A stretch of DNA of 64,000 bases from Cladorhizidae sp. MBARI D1340-BT2 (GCA_028752905.1 JAQNBH010000012.1:20301545-20365544), one strand, 5' to 3'; positions 24,634 through 38,047 are shown, counted from the first letter of the stretch. Notes: generated by a model not told the origin, from the letters alone. Program-made: numbers and translations.

Positions 24634-25516
24634 TCAAGATAGAGAACACATAATGAAACCTATCATTCGAATCATATCAAGTCCATTACAGTGAAGTGTG
24701 CAGAATATTATGGATGTTTCATATCAACAGAGAGCACAGGGAGAGACCTATCTTAATAGCTATATATCAAGTTTATACAGTGAAGTGTGGAGAATCTATG
24801 AAGCTAACCTGTTTAGCATCAAGATAGAGAACACATAGAGAAACCTATCTTGTGATTCTATGTATGCAGAATATACGCATGTTTGGTATCAAGAGAGAGA
24901 ACAGAGAGAGGCCTACCTTTAGAGCTATATATCAAGTCTATTCAGTGAAGTGTGGAGAATCTATGAAGCTAACATGTTTAGCTCAAGATAGAGAACACTG
25001 AGAGATACCTATCTTGCAAGTCCATTACAGTGAAGTGTGCAGAATATATGGATGTTTGGTATCAAGAGAGAGCACTTAGAGAGTCCTATCTTAATAGCTA
25101 TACATCAAGTCTATTCAGTGAAGTGTGGATAATCTACGAAGCTAACATGTCATAACTGCCCTAATTAACAAGACCAAAGTCCCAGATTTTGTCAACTGAT
25201 AGAGAAGGCCCTTATCTGCAACATGTCAACAGATTATCAATAAATGTAGTGGTTTTTCACTGGCAGGCCACCGCTTTGGCAACTGGAAAACGCCAGGAAA
25301 GATCGCAAACCTTACCACTTCAAATCACCATAACTTGCTAATACTTAGAGTACTCAAAATTTTGGCACATACAAAAGACAGATAATTAGAAGGGCTATCC
25401 GGTGATATAAAAATTATCTTTTTTGGGTAAAGTGTAGAAAAGTTATGAGCTTTACGGCAAAATAACAAGATTTTTGGGGGGAAAATGAGAAACATATAGC
25501 CAAATTAGGGCAAATA
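24634..25516 (+). repeat. Satellite monomer m28, 883 bp (S)
   Basis: s1 C, s2 G, s3 C. U has gcacatac and atatagccaaatt. It matches m24 and is the last monomer with s1 C or s3 C. Confidence 0.95.
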
Positions 25517-26423
25517 TCAAGATAGAGAACACATAATGAAACCTATCATTCGAATCATATCAAGTCCATTACAGTGAAGTGTGCAGAATATTATGGATGT
25601 TTGATATCAACAGAGAGCACAGGGAGAGACCTATCTTAATAGCTATATATCAAGTTTATACAGTGAAGTGTGGAGAATCTATGAAGCTAACCTGTTTAGC
25701 ATCAAGATAGAGAACACATAGAGAAACCTATCTTGTGATTCTATGTATGCAGAATATACGGATGTTTGGTATCAAGAGAGAGAACAGAGAGAGGCCTACC
25801 TTTAGAGCTATATATCAAGTCTATTCAGTGAAGTGTGGAGAATCTATGAAGCTAACATGTTTAGCTCAAGATAGAGAACACTGAGAGATACCTATCTTGC
25901 AAGTCCATTACAGTGAAGTGTGCAGAATATATGGATGTTTGGTATCAAGAGAGAGCACTTAGAGAGTCCTATCTTAATAGCTATACATCAAGTCTATTCA
26001 GTGAAGTGTGGATAATCTACGAAGCTAACATGTTTAGCATCAAGTAAGAGTACAATTCATAACTGCCCTAATTAACAAGACCAAAGTCCCAGATTTTGTC
26101 AACTGATAGAGAAGGCCCTTATCTGCAACATGTCAACAGATTATCAATAAATGTAGTGGTTTTTCACTGGCAGGCCACCGCTTTGGCAACTTGAAAACGC
26201 CAGGAAAGATCGCAAACCTTACCACTTCAAATCACCATAACTTGCTAATACTTAGAGTACTCAAACTTTTGGCACGTACAAAAGACAGATAATTAGAAGG
26301 GCTATACGGTGATATAAAAATTATCTTTTTTGGGTAAAGTGTAAAAAGTTATGAGCTTTACGGCAAAATAACAAGATTTTTGGGGGGGAAATGAGAAACA
26401 TATAGACCAAATTAGGGCAAATA
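25517..26423 (+). repeat. Satellite monomer m29, 907 bp (L)
   Basis: s1 G, s2 G, s3 G. It is the first L with gcaacatg. Private changes are caacttgaaaac, ctatacggtg and gtgtaaaaagtt (one base lost); tract2 T5G7A3. Confidence 0.95.
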
Positions 26424-27307
26424 TCAAGATAGAGAACACATAATGAAACCTATCATTCGAATCATATCAAGTCCATTACAGTGAAGTGTGCAGAATATTA
26501 TGGATGTTTGATATCAACAGAGAGCACAGGGAGAGACCTATCTTAATAGCTATATATCAAGTTTATACAGTGAAGTGTGCAGAATCTATGAAGCTAACCT
26601 GTTTAGCATCAAGATAGAGAACACATAGAGAAACCTATCTTGTGATTCTATGTATGCAGAATATACGGATGTTTGGTATCAAGAGAGAGAACAGAGAGAG
26701 GCCTACCTTTAGAGCTATATATCAAGTCTATTCAGTGAAGTGTGGAGAATCTATGAAGCTAACATGTTTAGCTCAAGATAGAGAACACTGAGAGATACCT
26801 ATCTTGCAAGTCCATTACAGTGAAGTGTGCAGAATATATGGATGTTTGGTATCAAGAGAGAGCACTTAGAGAGTCCTATCTTAATAGCTATACATCAAGT
26901 CTATTCAGTGAAGTGTGGATAATCTACGAAGCTAACATGTCATAACTGCCCTAATTAACAAGACCAAAGTCCCAGATTTTGTCAACTGATAGAGAAGGCC
27001 CTTATCTGCAACATGTCAACAGATTATCAATAAATGTAGTGGTTTTTCACTGGCAGGCCACCGCTTTGGCAACTGGAAAACGCCAGGAAAGATCGCAAAC
27101 CTTACCACTTCAAATCGCCATAACTTGCTAATACTTAGAGTACTCAAAATTTTGGCACGTACAAAAGACAGATAATTAGAAGGGCTATTCGGTGATATAA
27201 AGATTATCTTTTTTGGGTAAAGTGTAGAAAAGTTATGAGCTTTACGGCAAAATAACAAGATTTTTGGGGGGGAAATGAGAAACATATAGACCAAATTAGG
27301 GCAAATA
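26424..27307 (+). repeat. Satellite monomer m30, 884 bp (S)
   Basis: s1 G, s2 C, s3 G. U has tcgccataac, ttcggtg and ataaagattatc; tract2 T5G7A3. First half of the 1768-bp dimer. Confidence 0.95.
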
Positions 27308-28191
27308 TCAAGATAGAGAACACATAATGAAACCTATCATTCGAATCATATCAAGTCCATTACAGTGAAGTGTGCAGAATATTATGGATGTTTGATATCA
27401 ACAGAGAGCACAGGGAGAGACCTATCTTAATAGCTATATATCAAGTTTATACAGTGAAGTGTGGAGAATCTATGAAGCTAACCTGTTTAGCATCAAGATA
27501 GAGAACACATAGAGAAACCTATCTTGTGATTCTATGTATGCAGAATATACGGATGTTTGGTATCAAGAGAGAGAACAGAGAGAGGCCTACCTTTAGAGCT
27601 ATATATCAAGTCTATTCAGTGAAGTGTGGAGAATCTATGAAGCTAACATGTTTAGCTCAAGATAGAGAACACTGAGAGATACCTATCTTGCAAGTCCATT
27701 ACAGTGAAGTATGCAGAATATATGGATGTTTGGTATCAAGAGAGAGCACTTAGAGAGTCCTATCTTAATAGCTATACATCAAGTCTATTCAGTGAAGTGT
27801 GGATAATCTACGAAGCTAACATGTCATAACTGCCCTAATTAACAAGACCAAAGTCCCAGATTTTGTCAACTGATAGAGAAGGCCCTTATCTGCAACATGT
27901 CAACAGATTATCAATAAATGTAGTGGTTTTTCACTGGCAGGCCACCGCTTTGGCAACTGGAAAACGCCAGGAAAGATCGCAAACCTTACCACTTCAAATC
28001 GCCATAACTTGCTAATACTTAGAGTACTCAAAATTTTGGCACGTACAAAAGACAGATAATTAGAAGGGCTATCCGGTGATATAAAGATTATCTTTTTTGG
28101 GTAAAGTGTAGAAAAGTTATGAGCTTTACGGCAAAATAACAAGATTTTTGGGGGGGAAATGAGAAACATATAGACCAAATTAGGGCAAATA
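27308..28191 (+). repeat. Satellite monomer m31, 884 bp (S)
   Basis: s1 G, s2 G, s3 G, with gtatgcag in C. U has tcgccataac, ccggtg and ataaagattatc; tract2 T5G7A3. Confidence 0.95.
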
Positions 28192-29075
28192 TCAAGATAG
28201 AGAACACATAATGAAACCTATCATTCGAATCATATCAAGTCCATTACAGTGAAGTGTGCAGAATATTATGGATGTTTGATATCAACAGAGAGCACAGGGA
28301 GAGACCTATCTTAATAGCTATATATCAAGTTTATACAGTGAAGTGTGCAGAATCTATGAAGCTAACCTGTTTAGCATCAAGATAGAGAACACATAGAGAA
28401 ACCTATCTTGTGATTCTATGTATGCAGAATATACGGATGTTTGGTATCAAGAGAGAGAACAGAGAGAGGCCTACCTTTAGAGCTATATATCAAGTCTATT
28501 CAGTGAAGTGTGGAGAATCTATGAAGCTAACATGTTTAGCTCAAGATAGAGAACACTGAGAGATACCTATCTTGCAAGTCCATTACAGTGAAGTGTGCAG
28601 AATATATGGATGTTTGGTATCAAGAGAGAGCACTTAGAGAGTCCTATCTTAATAGCTATACATCAAGTCTATTCAGTGAAGTGTGGATAATCTACGAAGC
28701 TAACATGTCATAACTGCCCTAATTAACAAGACCAAAGTCCCAGATTTTGTCAACTGATAGAGAAGGCCCTTATCTGCAACATGTCAACAGATTATCAATA
28801 AATGTAGTGGTTTTTCACTGGCAGGCCACCGCTTTGGCAACTGGAAAACGCCAGGAAAGATCGCAAACCTTACCACTTCAAATCGCCATAACTTGCTAAT
28901 ACTTAGAGTACTCAAAATTTTGGCACGTACAAAAGACAGATAATTAGAAGGGCTATTCGGTGATATAAAGATTATCTTTTTTGGGTAAAGTGTAGAAAAG
29001 TTATGAGCTTTACGGCAAAATAACAAGATTTTTGGGGGGGAAATGAGAAACATATAGACCAAATTAGGGCAAATA
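28192..29075 (+). repeat. Satellite monomer m32, 884 bp (S)
   Basis: It repeats m30 at every marker: s2 C, tcgccataac, ttcggtg and T5G7A3. Confidence 0.95.
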
Positions 29076-29959
29076 TCAAGATAGAGAACACATAATGAAA
29101 CCTATCATTCGAATCATATCAAGTCCATTACAGTGAAGTGTGCAGAATATTATGGATGTTTGATATCAACAGAGAGCACAGGGAGAGACCTATCTTAATA
29201 GCTATATATCAAGTTTATACAGTGAAGTGTGGAGAATCTATGAAGCTAACCTGTTTAGCATCAAGATAGAGAACACATAGAGAAACCTATCTTGTGATTC
29301 TATGTATGCAGAATATACGGATGTTTGGTATCAAGAGAGAGAACAGAGAGAGGCCTACCTTTAGAGCTATATATCAAGTCTATTCAGTGAAGTGTGGAGA
29401 ATCTATGAAGCTAACATGTTTAGCTCAAGATAGAGAACACTGAGAGATACCTATCTTGCAAGTCCATTACAGTGAAGTATGCAGAATATATGGATGTTTG
29501 GTATCAAGAGAGAGCACTTAGAGAGTCCTATCTTAATAGCTATACATCAAGTCTATTCAGTGAAGTGTGGATAATCTACGAAGCTAACATGTCATAACTG
29601 CCCTAATTAACAAGACCAAAGTCCCAGATTTTGTCAACTGATAGAGAAGGCCCTTATCTGCAACATGTCAACAGATTATCAATAAATGTAGTGGTTTTTC
29701 ACTGGCAGGCCACCGCTTTGGCAACTGGAAAACGCCAGGAAAGATCGCAAACCTTACCACTTCAAATCGCCATAACTTGCTAATACTTAGAGTACTCAAA
29801 ATTTTGGCACGTACAAAAGACAGATAATTAGAAGGGCTATCCGGTGATATAAAGATTATCTTTTTTGGGTAAAGTGTAGAAAAGTTATGAGCTTTACGGC
29901 AAAATAACAAGATTTTTGGGGGGGAAATGAGAAACATATAGACCAAATTAGGGCAAATA
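29076..29959 (+). repeat. Satellite monomer m33, 884 bp (S)
   Basis: It repeats m31 at every marker: s2 G, gtatgcag in C, tcgccataac and ccggtg. Confidence 0.95.
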
Positions 29960-30843
29960 TCAAGATAGAGAACACATAATGAAACCTATCATTCGAATCA
30001 TATCAAGTCCATTACAGTGAAGTGTGCAGAATATTATGGATGTTTGATATCAACAGAGAGCACAGGGAGAGACCTATCTTAATAGCTATATATCAAGTTT
30101 ATACAGTGAAGTGTGGAGAATCTATGAAGCTAACCTGTTTAGCATCAAGATAGAGAACACATAGAGAAACCTATCTTGTGATTCTATGTATGCAGAATAT
30201 ACGGATGTTTGGTATCAAGAGAGAGAACAGAGAGAGGCCTACCTTTAGAGCTATATATCAAGTCTATTCAGTGAAGTGTGGAGAATCTATGAAGCTAACA
30301 TGTTTAGCTCAAGATAGAGAACACTGAGAGATACCTATCTTGCAAGTCCATTACAGTGAAGTATGCAGAATATATGGATGTTTGGTATCAAGAGAGAGCA
30401 CTTAGAGAGTCCTATCTTAATAGCTATACATCAAGTCTATTCAGTGAAGTGTGGATAATCTACGAAGCTAACATGTCATAACTGCCCTAATTAACAAGAC
30501 CAAAGTCCCAGATTTTGTCAACTGATAGAGAAGGCCCTTATCTGCAACATGTCAACAGATTATCAATAAATGTATTGGTTTTTCACTGGCAGGCCACCGC
30601 TTTGGCAACTGGAAAACGCCAGGAAAGATCGCAAACCTTACCACTTCAAATCACTATAACTTGCTAATACTTAGAGTACTCAAAATTTTGGCACGTACAA
30701 AAGACAGATAATTAGAAGGGCTATCCGGTGATATAAAAATTATCTTTTTTGGGTAAAGTGTAGAAAAGTTATGAGCTTTACGGCAAAATAACAAGATTTT
30801 TGGGGGGAAAATGAGAAACATATAGACCAAATTAGGGCAAATA
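29960..30843 (+). repeat. Satellite monomer m34, 884 bp (S)
   Basis: The front through C follows m31/m33 (gtatgcag). U then switches to private tgtattggt, actataac and T5G6A4. Confidence 0.95.
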
Positions 30844-31751
30844 TCAAGATAGAGAACACATAATGAAACCTATCATTCGAATCATATCAAGTCCATTACA
30901 GTGAAGTGTGCAGAATATTATGGATGTTTGATATCAACAGAGAACACAGGGAGAGACCTATCTTAATAGCTATATATCAAGTTTATACAGTGAAGTGTGG
31001 AGAATCTATGAAGCTAACCTGTTTAGCATCAAGATAGAGAACACATAGAGAAACCTATCTTGTGATTCTATGTATGCAGAATATATGGATGTTTGGTATC
31101 AAGAGAGAGAACAGAGAGAGGCCTACCTTTAGAGCTATATATCAAGTCTATTCAGTGAAGTGTGGAGAATCTATGAAGCTAACATGTTTAGCTCAAGATA
31201 GAGAACACTGAGAGATACCTATCTTGCAAGTCCATTACAGTGAAGTGTGCAGAATATATGGATGTTTGGTATCAAGAGAGAGCACTTAGAGAGTCCTATC
31301 TTAATAGCTATACATCAAGTCTATTCAGTGAAGTGTGGATAATCTACGAAGCTAACATGTTTAGCATCAAGTAAGAGTACAATTCATAACTGCCCTAATT
31401 AACAAGACCAAAGTCCCAGATTTTGTCAACTGATAGAGAAGGCCCTTATCTGCAACATGTCAACAGATTATCAATAAATGTAGTGGTTTTTCACTGGCAG
31501 GCCACCGCTTTGGCAACTGGAAAACGCCAGGAAAGATCGCAAACCTTACCACTTCAAATCACCATAACTTGCTAATACTTAGAGTACTCAAACTTTTGGC
31601 ACGTACAAAAGACAGATAATTAGAAGGGCTATCCGGTGATATAAAAATTATCTTTTTTGAGTAAAGTGTAGAAAAGTTATGAGCTTTACGGCAAAATAAC
31701 AAGATTTTTGGGGGGAAAATGAGAAACATATAGACCAAATTAGGGCAAATA
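30844..31751 (+). repeat. Satellite monomer m35, 908 bp (L)
   Basis: gagaacacag in A; atatggatg in B. U has cttttggcacgtac and the first ttttttgag; tract2 T5G6A4. Confidence 0.95.
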
Positions 31752-32658
31752 TCAAGATAGAGAACACATAATGAAACCTATCATTCGAATCATATCAAGT
31801 CCATTACAGTGAAGTGTGCAGAATATTATGGATGTTTGATATCAACAGAGAACACAGGGAGAGACCTATCTTAATAGCTATATATCAAGTTTATACAGTG
31901 AAGTGTGGAGAATCTATGAAGCTAACCTGTTTAGCATCAAGATAGAGAACACATAGAGAAACCTATCTTGTGATTCTATGTATGCAGAATATACGGATGT
32001 TTGGTATCAAGAGAGAGAACAGAGAGAGGCCTACCTTTAGAGCTATATATCAAGTCTATTCAGTGAAGTGTGGAGAATCTATGAAGCTAACATGTTTAGC
32101 TCAAGATAGAGAACACTGAGAGATACCTATCTTGCAAGTCCATTACAGTGAAGTGTGCAGAATATATGGATGTTTGGTATCAAGAGAGAGCACTTAGAGA
32201 GTCCTATCTTAATAGCTATACATCAAGTCTATTCAGTGAAGTGTGGATAATCTACGAAGCTAACATGTTTAGCATCAAGTAAGAGTACAATTCATAACTG
32301 CCCTAATTAACAAGACCAAAGTCCCAGATTTTGTCAACTGATAGAGAAGGCCCTTATCTGCAACATGTCAACAGATTATCAATAAATGTAGTGGTTTTTC
32401 ACTGGCAGGCCACCGCTTTGGCAACTGGAAAACGCCAGGAAAGATCGCAAACCTTACCACTTCAAATCACCATAACTTGCTAATACTTAGAGTACTCAAA
32501 CTTTTGGCACGTACAAAAGACAGATAATTAGAAGGGCTATCCGGTGATATAAAATTATCTTTTTTGGGTAAAGTGTAGAAAAGTTATGAGCTTTACGGCA
32601 AAATAACAAGATTTTTGGGGGAAAAATGAGAAACATATAGACCAAATTAGGGCAAATA
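31752..32658 (+). repeat. Satellite monomer m36, 907 bp (L)
   Basis: gagaacacag in A; s3 G. U lacks one A in ataaaattatc; tract1 T6G3; tract2 T5G5A5. Confidence 0.95.
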
Positions 32659-33542
32659 TCAAGATAGAGAACAAATAATGAAACCTATCATTCGAATCAT
32701 ATCAAGTCCATTACAGTGAAGTATGCAGAATATTATGGATGTTTGATATCAACAGAGAGCACAGGGAGAGACCTATCTTAATAGCTATATATCAAGTTTA
32801 TACAGTGAAGTGTGGAGAATCTATGAAGCTAACCTGTTTAGCATCAAGATAGAGAACACATAGAGAAACCTATCTTGTGATTCTATGTATGCAGAATATA
32901 CGGATGTTTGGTATCAAGAGAGAGAACAGAGAGAGGCCTACCTTTAGAGCTATATATCAAGTCTATTCAGTGAAGTGTGGAGAATCTATGAAGCTAACAT
33001 GTTTAGCTCAAGATAGAGAACACTGAGAGATACCTATCTTGCAAGTCCATTACAGTGAAGTGTGCAGAATATATGGATGTTTGGTATCAAGAGAGAGCAC
33101 TTAGAGAGTCCTATCTTAATAGCTATACATCAAGTCTATTCAGTGAAGTGTGGATAATCTACGAAGCTAACATGTCATAACTGCCCTAATTAACAAGACC
33201 AAAGTCCCAGATTTTGTCAACTGATAGAGAAGGCCCTTATCTGCAACATGTCAACAGATTATCAATAAATGTAGTGGTTTTTCACTGGCAGGCCACCGCT
33301 TTGGAAACTGGAAAACGCCAGGAAAGATCTCAAACCTTACCACTTCAAATCACCATAACTTGCTAATACTTAGAGTACTCAAAATTTTGGCACGTACAAA
33401 AGACAGATAATTAGAAGGGCTATCCGGTGATATAAAAATTATCTTTTTGGGGTAAAGTGTAGAAATGTTATGAGCTTTACGGCAAAATAACAAGATTTTT
33501 GGGGGGAAAATGAGAAACATATAGACCAAATTAGGGCAAATA
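32659..33542 (+). repeat. Satellite monomer m37, 884 bp (S)
   Basis: A starts with caaataatg and has gtatgcag. U has tttggaaactgg, gatctc and agaaatgtt; tract1 T5G4; tract2 T5G6A4. Confidence 0.95.
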
Positions 33543-34450
33543 TCAAGATAGAGAACACATAATGAAACCTATCATTCGAATCATATCAAGTCCATTACAG
33601 TGAAGTGTGAAGAATATTATGGATGTTTGATATCAACAGAGAGCACAGGGAGAGACCTATCTTAATAGCTATATATCAAGTTTATACAGTGAAGTGTGGA
33701 GAATCTATGAAGCTAACCTGTTTAGCATCAAGATAGAGAACACATAGAGAAACCTATCTTGTGATTCTATGTATGCAGAATATACGGATGTTTGGTATCA
33801 AGAGAGAGAACAGAGAGAGGCCTACCTTTAGAGCTATATATCAAGTCTATTCAGTGAAGTGTGGAGAATCTATGAAGCTAACATGTTTAGCTCAAGATAG
33901 AGAACACTGAGAGATACCTATCTTGCAAGTCCATTACAGTGAAGTGTGCAGAATATATGGATGTTTGGTATCAAGAGAGAGCACTTAGAGAGTCCTATCT
34001 TAATAGCTATACATCAAGTCTATTCAGTGAAGTGTGGATAATCTACGAAGCTAACATGTTTAGCATCAAGTAAGAGTACAATTCATAACTGCCCTAATTA
34101 ACAAGACCAAAGTCCCAGATTTTGTCAACTGATAGAGAAGGCCCTTATCTGCAACATGTCAACAGATTATCAATAAATGTAGTGGTTTTTCACTGGCAGG
34201 CCACCGCTTTGGCAACTGGAAAACGCCAGGAAAGATCGCAAACCTTACCACTTCAAATCACCATAACTTGCTAATACTTAGAGTACTCAAACTTTTGGTA
34301 CGTACAAAAGACAGATAATTAGAAGGGCTATTCGGTGATATAAAAATTAGCTTTTTTGAGTAAAGTGTAAAAAAGTTATGAGCTTTACGGCAAAATAACA
34401 AGATTTTGGGGGGGAAAATGAGAAACATATAGACCAAATTAGGGCAAATA
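33543..34450 (+). repeat. Satellite monomer m38, 908 bp (L)
   Basis: gtgtgaagaat in A. U has ggtacgtac, ttcggtg, ttagc with T6gag, and gtgtaaaaaagtt; tract2 T4G7A4. Confidence 0.95.
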
Positions 34451-35337
34451 TCAAGATAGAGAACACATAATGAAACCTATCATTCGAATCATATCAAGTC
34501 CATTACAGTGAAGTGTGCAGAATATTATGGATGTTTGATATCAACAGAGAGCACAGGGAGAGACCTATCTTAATAGCTATATATCAAGTTTATACAGTGA
34601 AGTGTGGAGAATCTATGAAGCTAACCTGTTTAGCATCAAGAAAGAGAACACATAGAGAAACATATCTTGTGATTCTATGTATGCAGAATATATGGATGTT
34701 TGGTATCAAGAGAGAGAACAGAGAGAGGCCTACCTTTAGAGCTATATATCAAGTCTATTCAGTGAAGTGTGGAGAATCTATGAAGCTAACATGTTTAGCT
34801 CAAGATAGAGAACACTGAGAGATACCTATCTTGCAAGTCCATTACAGTGAAGTGTGCAGAATATATGGATGTTTGGTATCAAGAGAGAGCACTTAGAGAG
34901 TCCTATCTTAATAGCTATACATCAAGTCTATTCAGTGAAGTGTGGATAATCTACGAAGCTAACATGTCATAACTGCCCTAATTAACAAGACCAAAGTCCC
35001 AGATTTTGTCAACTGATAGAGAAGGCCCTTATCTGCAACATGTCAACAGATTATCAATAAATGTAGTGGTTTTTCACTGGCAGGCCACCGCTTTGGCAAC
35101 TGGAAAACGCCAGGAAAGATCGCAAACCTTACCACTTCAAATCACCATAACTTGCTAATACTTAGAGTACTCAAACTTTTGGCACATACAAAAGACAGAT
35201 AATTAGAAGGGCTATCCGGTGATATAAAAATTATCTTTTTTGGGTAAAGTGTAGAAAAGTTATGAGCTTTACGGCAAAATAACAAGATTTTTGGGGGGGA
35301 AATTAGAAACATATTATAGACCAAATTAGGGCAAATA
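34451..35337 (+). repeat. Satellite monomer m39, 887 bp (S)
   Basis: agaaagag, catatc and atatggatg around the A/B junction. U has gcacatac; tract2 T5G7A3; it ends with the first tta insertion. Confidence 0.95.
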
Positions 35338-36226
35338 TCAAGATAGAGAACACATAATGAAACCTATCATTCGAATCATATCAAGTCCATTACAGTGAAG
35401 TGTGCAGAATATTATGGATGTTTGATATCAACAGAGAGCACAGGGAGAGACCTATCTTAATAGCTATAAATTATATCAAGTTTATACAGTGAAGTGTGGA
35501 GAATCTATGAAGCTAACCTGTTTAGCATCAAGATAGAGAACACATAGAGAAACCTATCTTGTGATTCTATGTATGCAGAATATACGGATGTTTGGTATCA
35601 AGAGAGAGAACAGAGAGAGGCCTACCTTTAGAGCTATATATCAAGTCTATTCAGTGAAGTGTGGAGAATCTATGAAGCTAACATGTTTAGCTCAAGATAG
35701 AGAACAATGAGAGATACCTATCTTGCAAGTCCATTACAGTGAAGTGTGCAGAATATATGGATGTTTGGTATCAAGAGAGAGCACTTAGAGAGTCCTATCT
35801 TAATAGCTATACATCAAGTCTATTCAGTGAAGTGTGGATAATCTACGAAGCTAACATGTCATAACTGCCCTAATTAACAAGACCAAAGTCCCAGATTTTG
35901 TCAACTGATAGAGAAGGCCCTTATCTGCAACATGTCAACAGATTATCAATAAATGTAGTGGTTTTTCACTGGCAGGCCACCGCTTTGGCAACTGGAAAAC
36001 GCCAGGAAAGATCGCAAACCTTACCACTTCAAATCACCATAACTTGCTAATACTTAGAGTACTGAAAATTTTGGCACGTACAAAGGACAGATAATTAGAA
36101 GGGCTATTCGGTGATATAAAAATTAGCTTTTTTGAGTAAAGTGTAGAAAAGTTATGAGCTTTACGGCAAAATAACAAGATTTTTGGGGGGAAAATGAGAA
36201 ACATATAGACCAAATTAGGGCAAATA
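35338..36226 (+). repeat. Satellite monomer m40, 889 bp (S)
   Basis: First AATTA insertion in A, with acaatgag. U is the actgaaaa form with cacgtacaaagg, ttcggtg and T6gag; tract2 T5G6A4. Confidence 0.95.
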
Positions 36227-37139
36227 TCAAGATAGAGAACACATAATGAAACCTATCATTCGAATCATATCAAGTCCATTACAGTGAAGTGTGCAGAATA
36301 TTATGGATGTTTGATATCAACAGAGAGCACAGGGAGAGACCTATCTTAATAGCTATAAATTATATCAAGTTTATACAGTGAAGTGTGGAGAATCTATGAA
36401 GCTAACCTGTTTAGCATCAAGATAGAGAACACATAGAGAAACCTATCTTGTGATTCTATGTATGCAGAATATACGGATGTTTGGTATCAAGAGAGAGAAC
36501 AGAGAGAGGCCTACCTTTAGAGCTATATATCAAGTCTATTCAGTGAAGTGTGGAGAATCTATGAAGCTAACATGTTTAGCTCAAGATAGAGAACAATGAG
36601 AGATACCTATCTTGCAAGTCCATTACAGTGAAGTGTGCAGAATATATGGATGTTTGGTATCAAGAGAGAGCACTTAGAGAGTCCTATCTTAATAGCTATA
36701 CATCAAGTCTATTCAGTGAAGTGTGGATAATCTACGAAGCTAACATGTTTAGCATCAAGTAAGAGTACAATTCATAACTGCCCTAATTAACAAGACCAAA
36801 GTCCCAGATTTTGTCAACTGATAGAGAAGGCCCTTATCTGCAACATGTCAACAGATTATCAATAAATGTAGTGGTTTTTCACTGGCAGGCCACCGCTTTG
36901 GCAACTGGAAAACGCCAGGAAAGATCGCAAACCTTACCACTTCAAATCACCATAACTTGCTAATACTTAGAGTACTCAAACTTTTGGCACATACAAAAGA
37001 CAGATAATTAGAAGGGCTATCCGGTGATATAAAAATTATCTTTTTTGGGTAAAGTGTAGAAAAGTTATGAGCTTTACGGCAAAATAACAAGATTTTTGGG
37101 GGGAAAATGAGAAACATATAGACCAAATTAGGGCAAATA
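36227..37139 (+). repeat. Satellite monomer m41, 913 bp (L)
   Basis: AATTA and acaatgag combined with L and gcacatac; tract1 T6G3; tract2 T5G6A4; no tta. Confidence 0.95.
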
Positions 37140-38047
37140 TCAAGATAGAGAACACATAATGAAACCTATCATTCGAATCATATCAAGTCCATTACAGTGA
37201 AGTGTGCAGAATATTATGGATGTTTGATATCAACAGAGAACACAGGGAGAGACCTATCTTAATAGCTATATATCAAGTTTATACAGTGAAGTGTGGAGAA
37301 TCTATGAAGCTAACCTGTTTAGCATCAAGATAGAGAACACATAGAGAAACCTATCTTGTGATTCTATGTATGCAGAATATACGGATGTTTGGTATCAAGA
37401 GAGAGAACAGAGAGAGGCCTACCTTTAGAGCTATATATCAAGTCTATTCAGTGAAGTGTGGAGAATCTATGAAGCTAACATGTTTAGCTCAAGATAGAGA
37501 ACACTGAGAGATACCTGTCTTGCAAGTCCATTACAGTGAAGTGTGCAGAATATATGGATGTTTGGTATCAAGAGAGAGCACTTAGAGAGTCCTATCTTAA
37601 TAGCTATACATCAAGTCTATTCAGTGAAGTGTGGATAATCTACGAAGCTAACATGTTTAGCATCAAGTAAGAGTACAATTCATAACTGCCCTAATTAACA
37701 AGACCAAAGTCCCAGATTTTGTCAACTGATAGAGAAGGCCCTTATCTGCAACATGTCAACAGATTATCAATAAATGTAGTGGTTTTTCACTGGCAGGCCA
37801 CCGCTTTGGCAACTGGAAAACGCCAGGAAAGATCGCAAACCTTACCACTTCAAATCACCATAACTTGCTAATACTTAGAGTACTCAAACTTTTGGCACGT
37901 ACAAAAGACAGATAATTAGAAGGGCTATCCGGTGATATAAAAATTATCTTTTTGGGGTAAAGTGTAGAAAAGTTATGAGCTTTACGGCAAAATAACAAGA
38001 TTTTTGGGGGAAAAATGAGAAACATATAGACCAAATTAGGGCAAATA
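37140..38047 (+). repeat. Satellite monomer m42, 908 bp (L)
   Basis: gagaacacag in A; private atacctgtctt at the start of C. U has cacgtac; tract1 T5G4; tract2 T5G5A5. Confidence 0.95.

Larger units (their letters stand above)
1..25516 (+). repeat. Zone I of the array (m0-m28)
   Basis: Zone I is marked by s1 C (m2, 3, 4, 7, 10-13, 16, 20, 23, 24, 27, 28) and by the s3 gcatg variants, which I do not find to the right of about 25 kb. L-type monomers are rare here (m0, m5, m14, m17, m20), and all carry ctgcatcatg in U, where other monomers have ctgcaacatg. The AATTA and tta insertions are absent. Confidence 0.85.
18451..25516 (+). repeat. Tetramer duplication, unit 3533 bp (m21-m24 / m25-m28)
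   Basis: Lengths are 884, 883, 883, 883 twice. Shared marks are actataac (m21, m25), gagaacacag (m22, m26), s1 C with T5G4 (m23, m27), and gcacatac plus the missing A in atatagccaaatt (m24, m28). The fronts of m21 and m25 differ at s2 and s3, while m25 and m29 agree. The unit is therefore shifted a few hundred bases right of the monomer border. Confidence 0.85.
26424..29959 (+). repeat. Dimer repeat, unit 1768 bp (m30-m31 / m32-m33)
   Basis: m30 and m32 share s2 C with ttcggtg. m31 and m33 share s2 G, gtatgcag in C, and ccggtg. All four have tcgccataac and gatataaagattatc. The two dimers look identical at every site I compared. m34 continues the m33 pattern through subrepeat C and then switches. 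Confidence 0.88.
25517..35337 (+). repeat. Zone II of the array (m29-m39)
   Basis: This is a transition zone. s1 and s3 are always G, except that atatggatg replaces s3 in m35 and m39. L monomers now have gcaacatg. The zone includes the 1768-bp exact dimer (m30-m33) and the first monomers with ttttttgag (m35, m38). The last monomer, m39, carries the first tta insertion. Confidence 0.75.

Noticed and set aside
27016..29946. Four minus-strand open frames of 92 codons (27016-27294, 27900-28178, 28784-29062, 29668-29946) as protein genes
   Set aside because: They lie in U of m30-m33 at the 884-bp period. In other monomers the same frame stops about 32 codons earlier because caccataac, not cgccataac, gives a TGA on the minus strand. 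One substitution explains the extra length. They have no recognisable domain.
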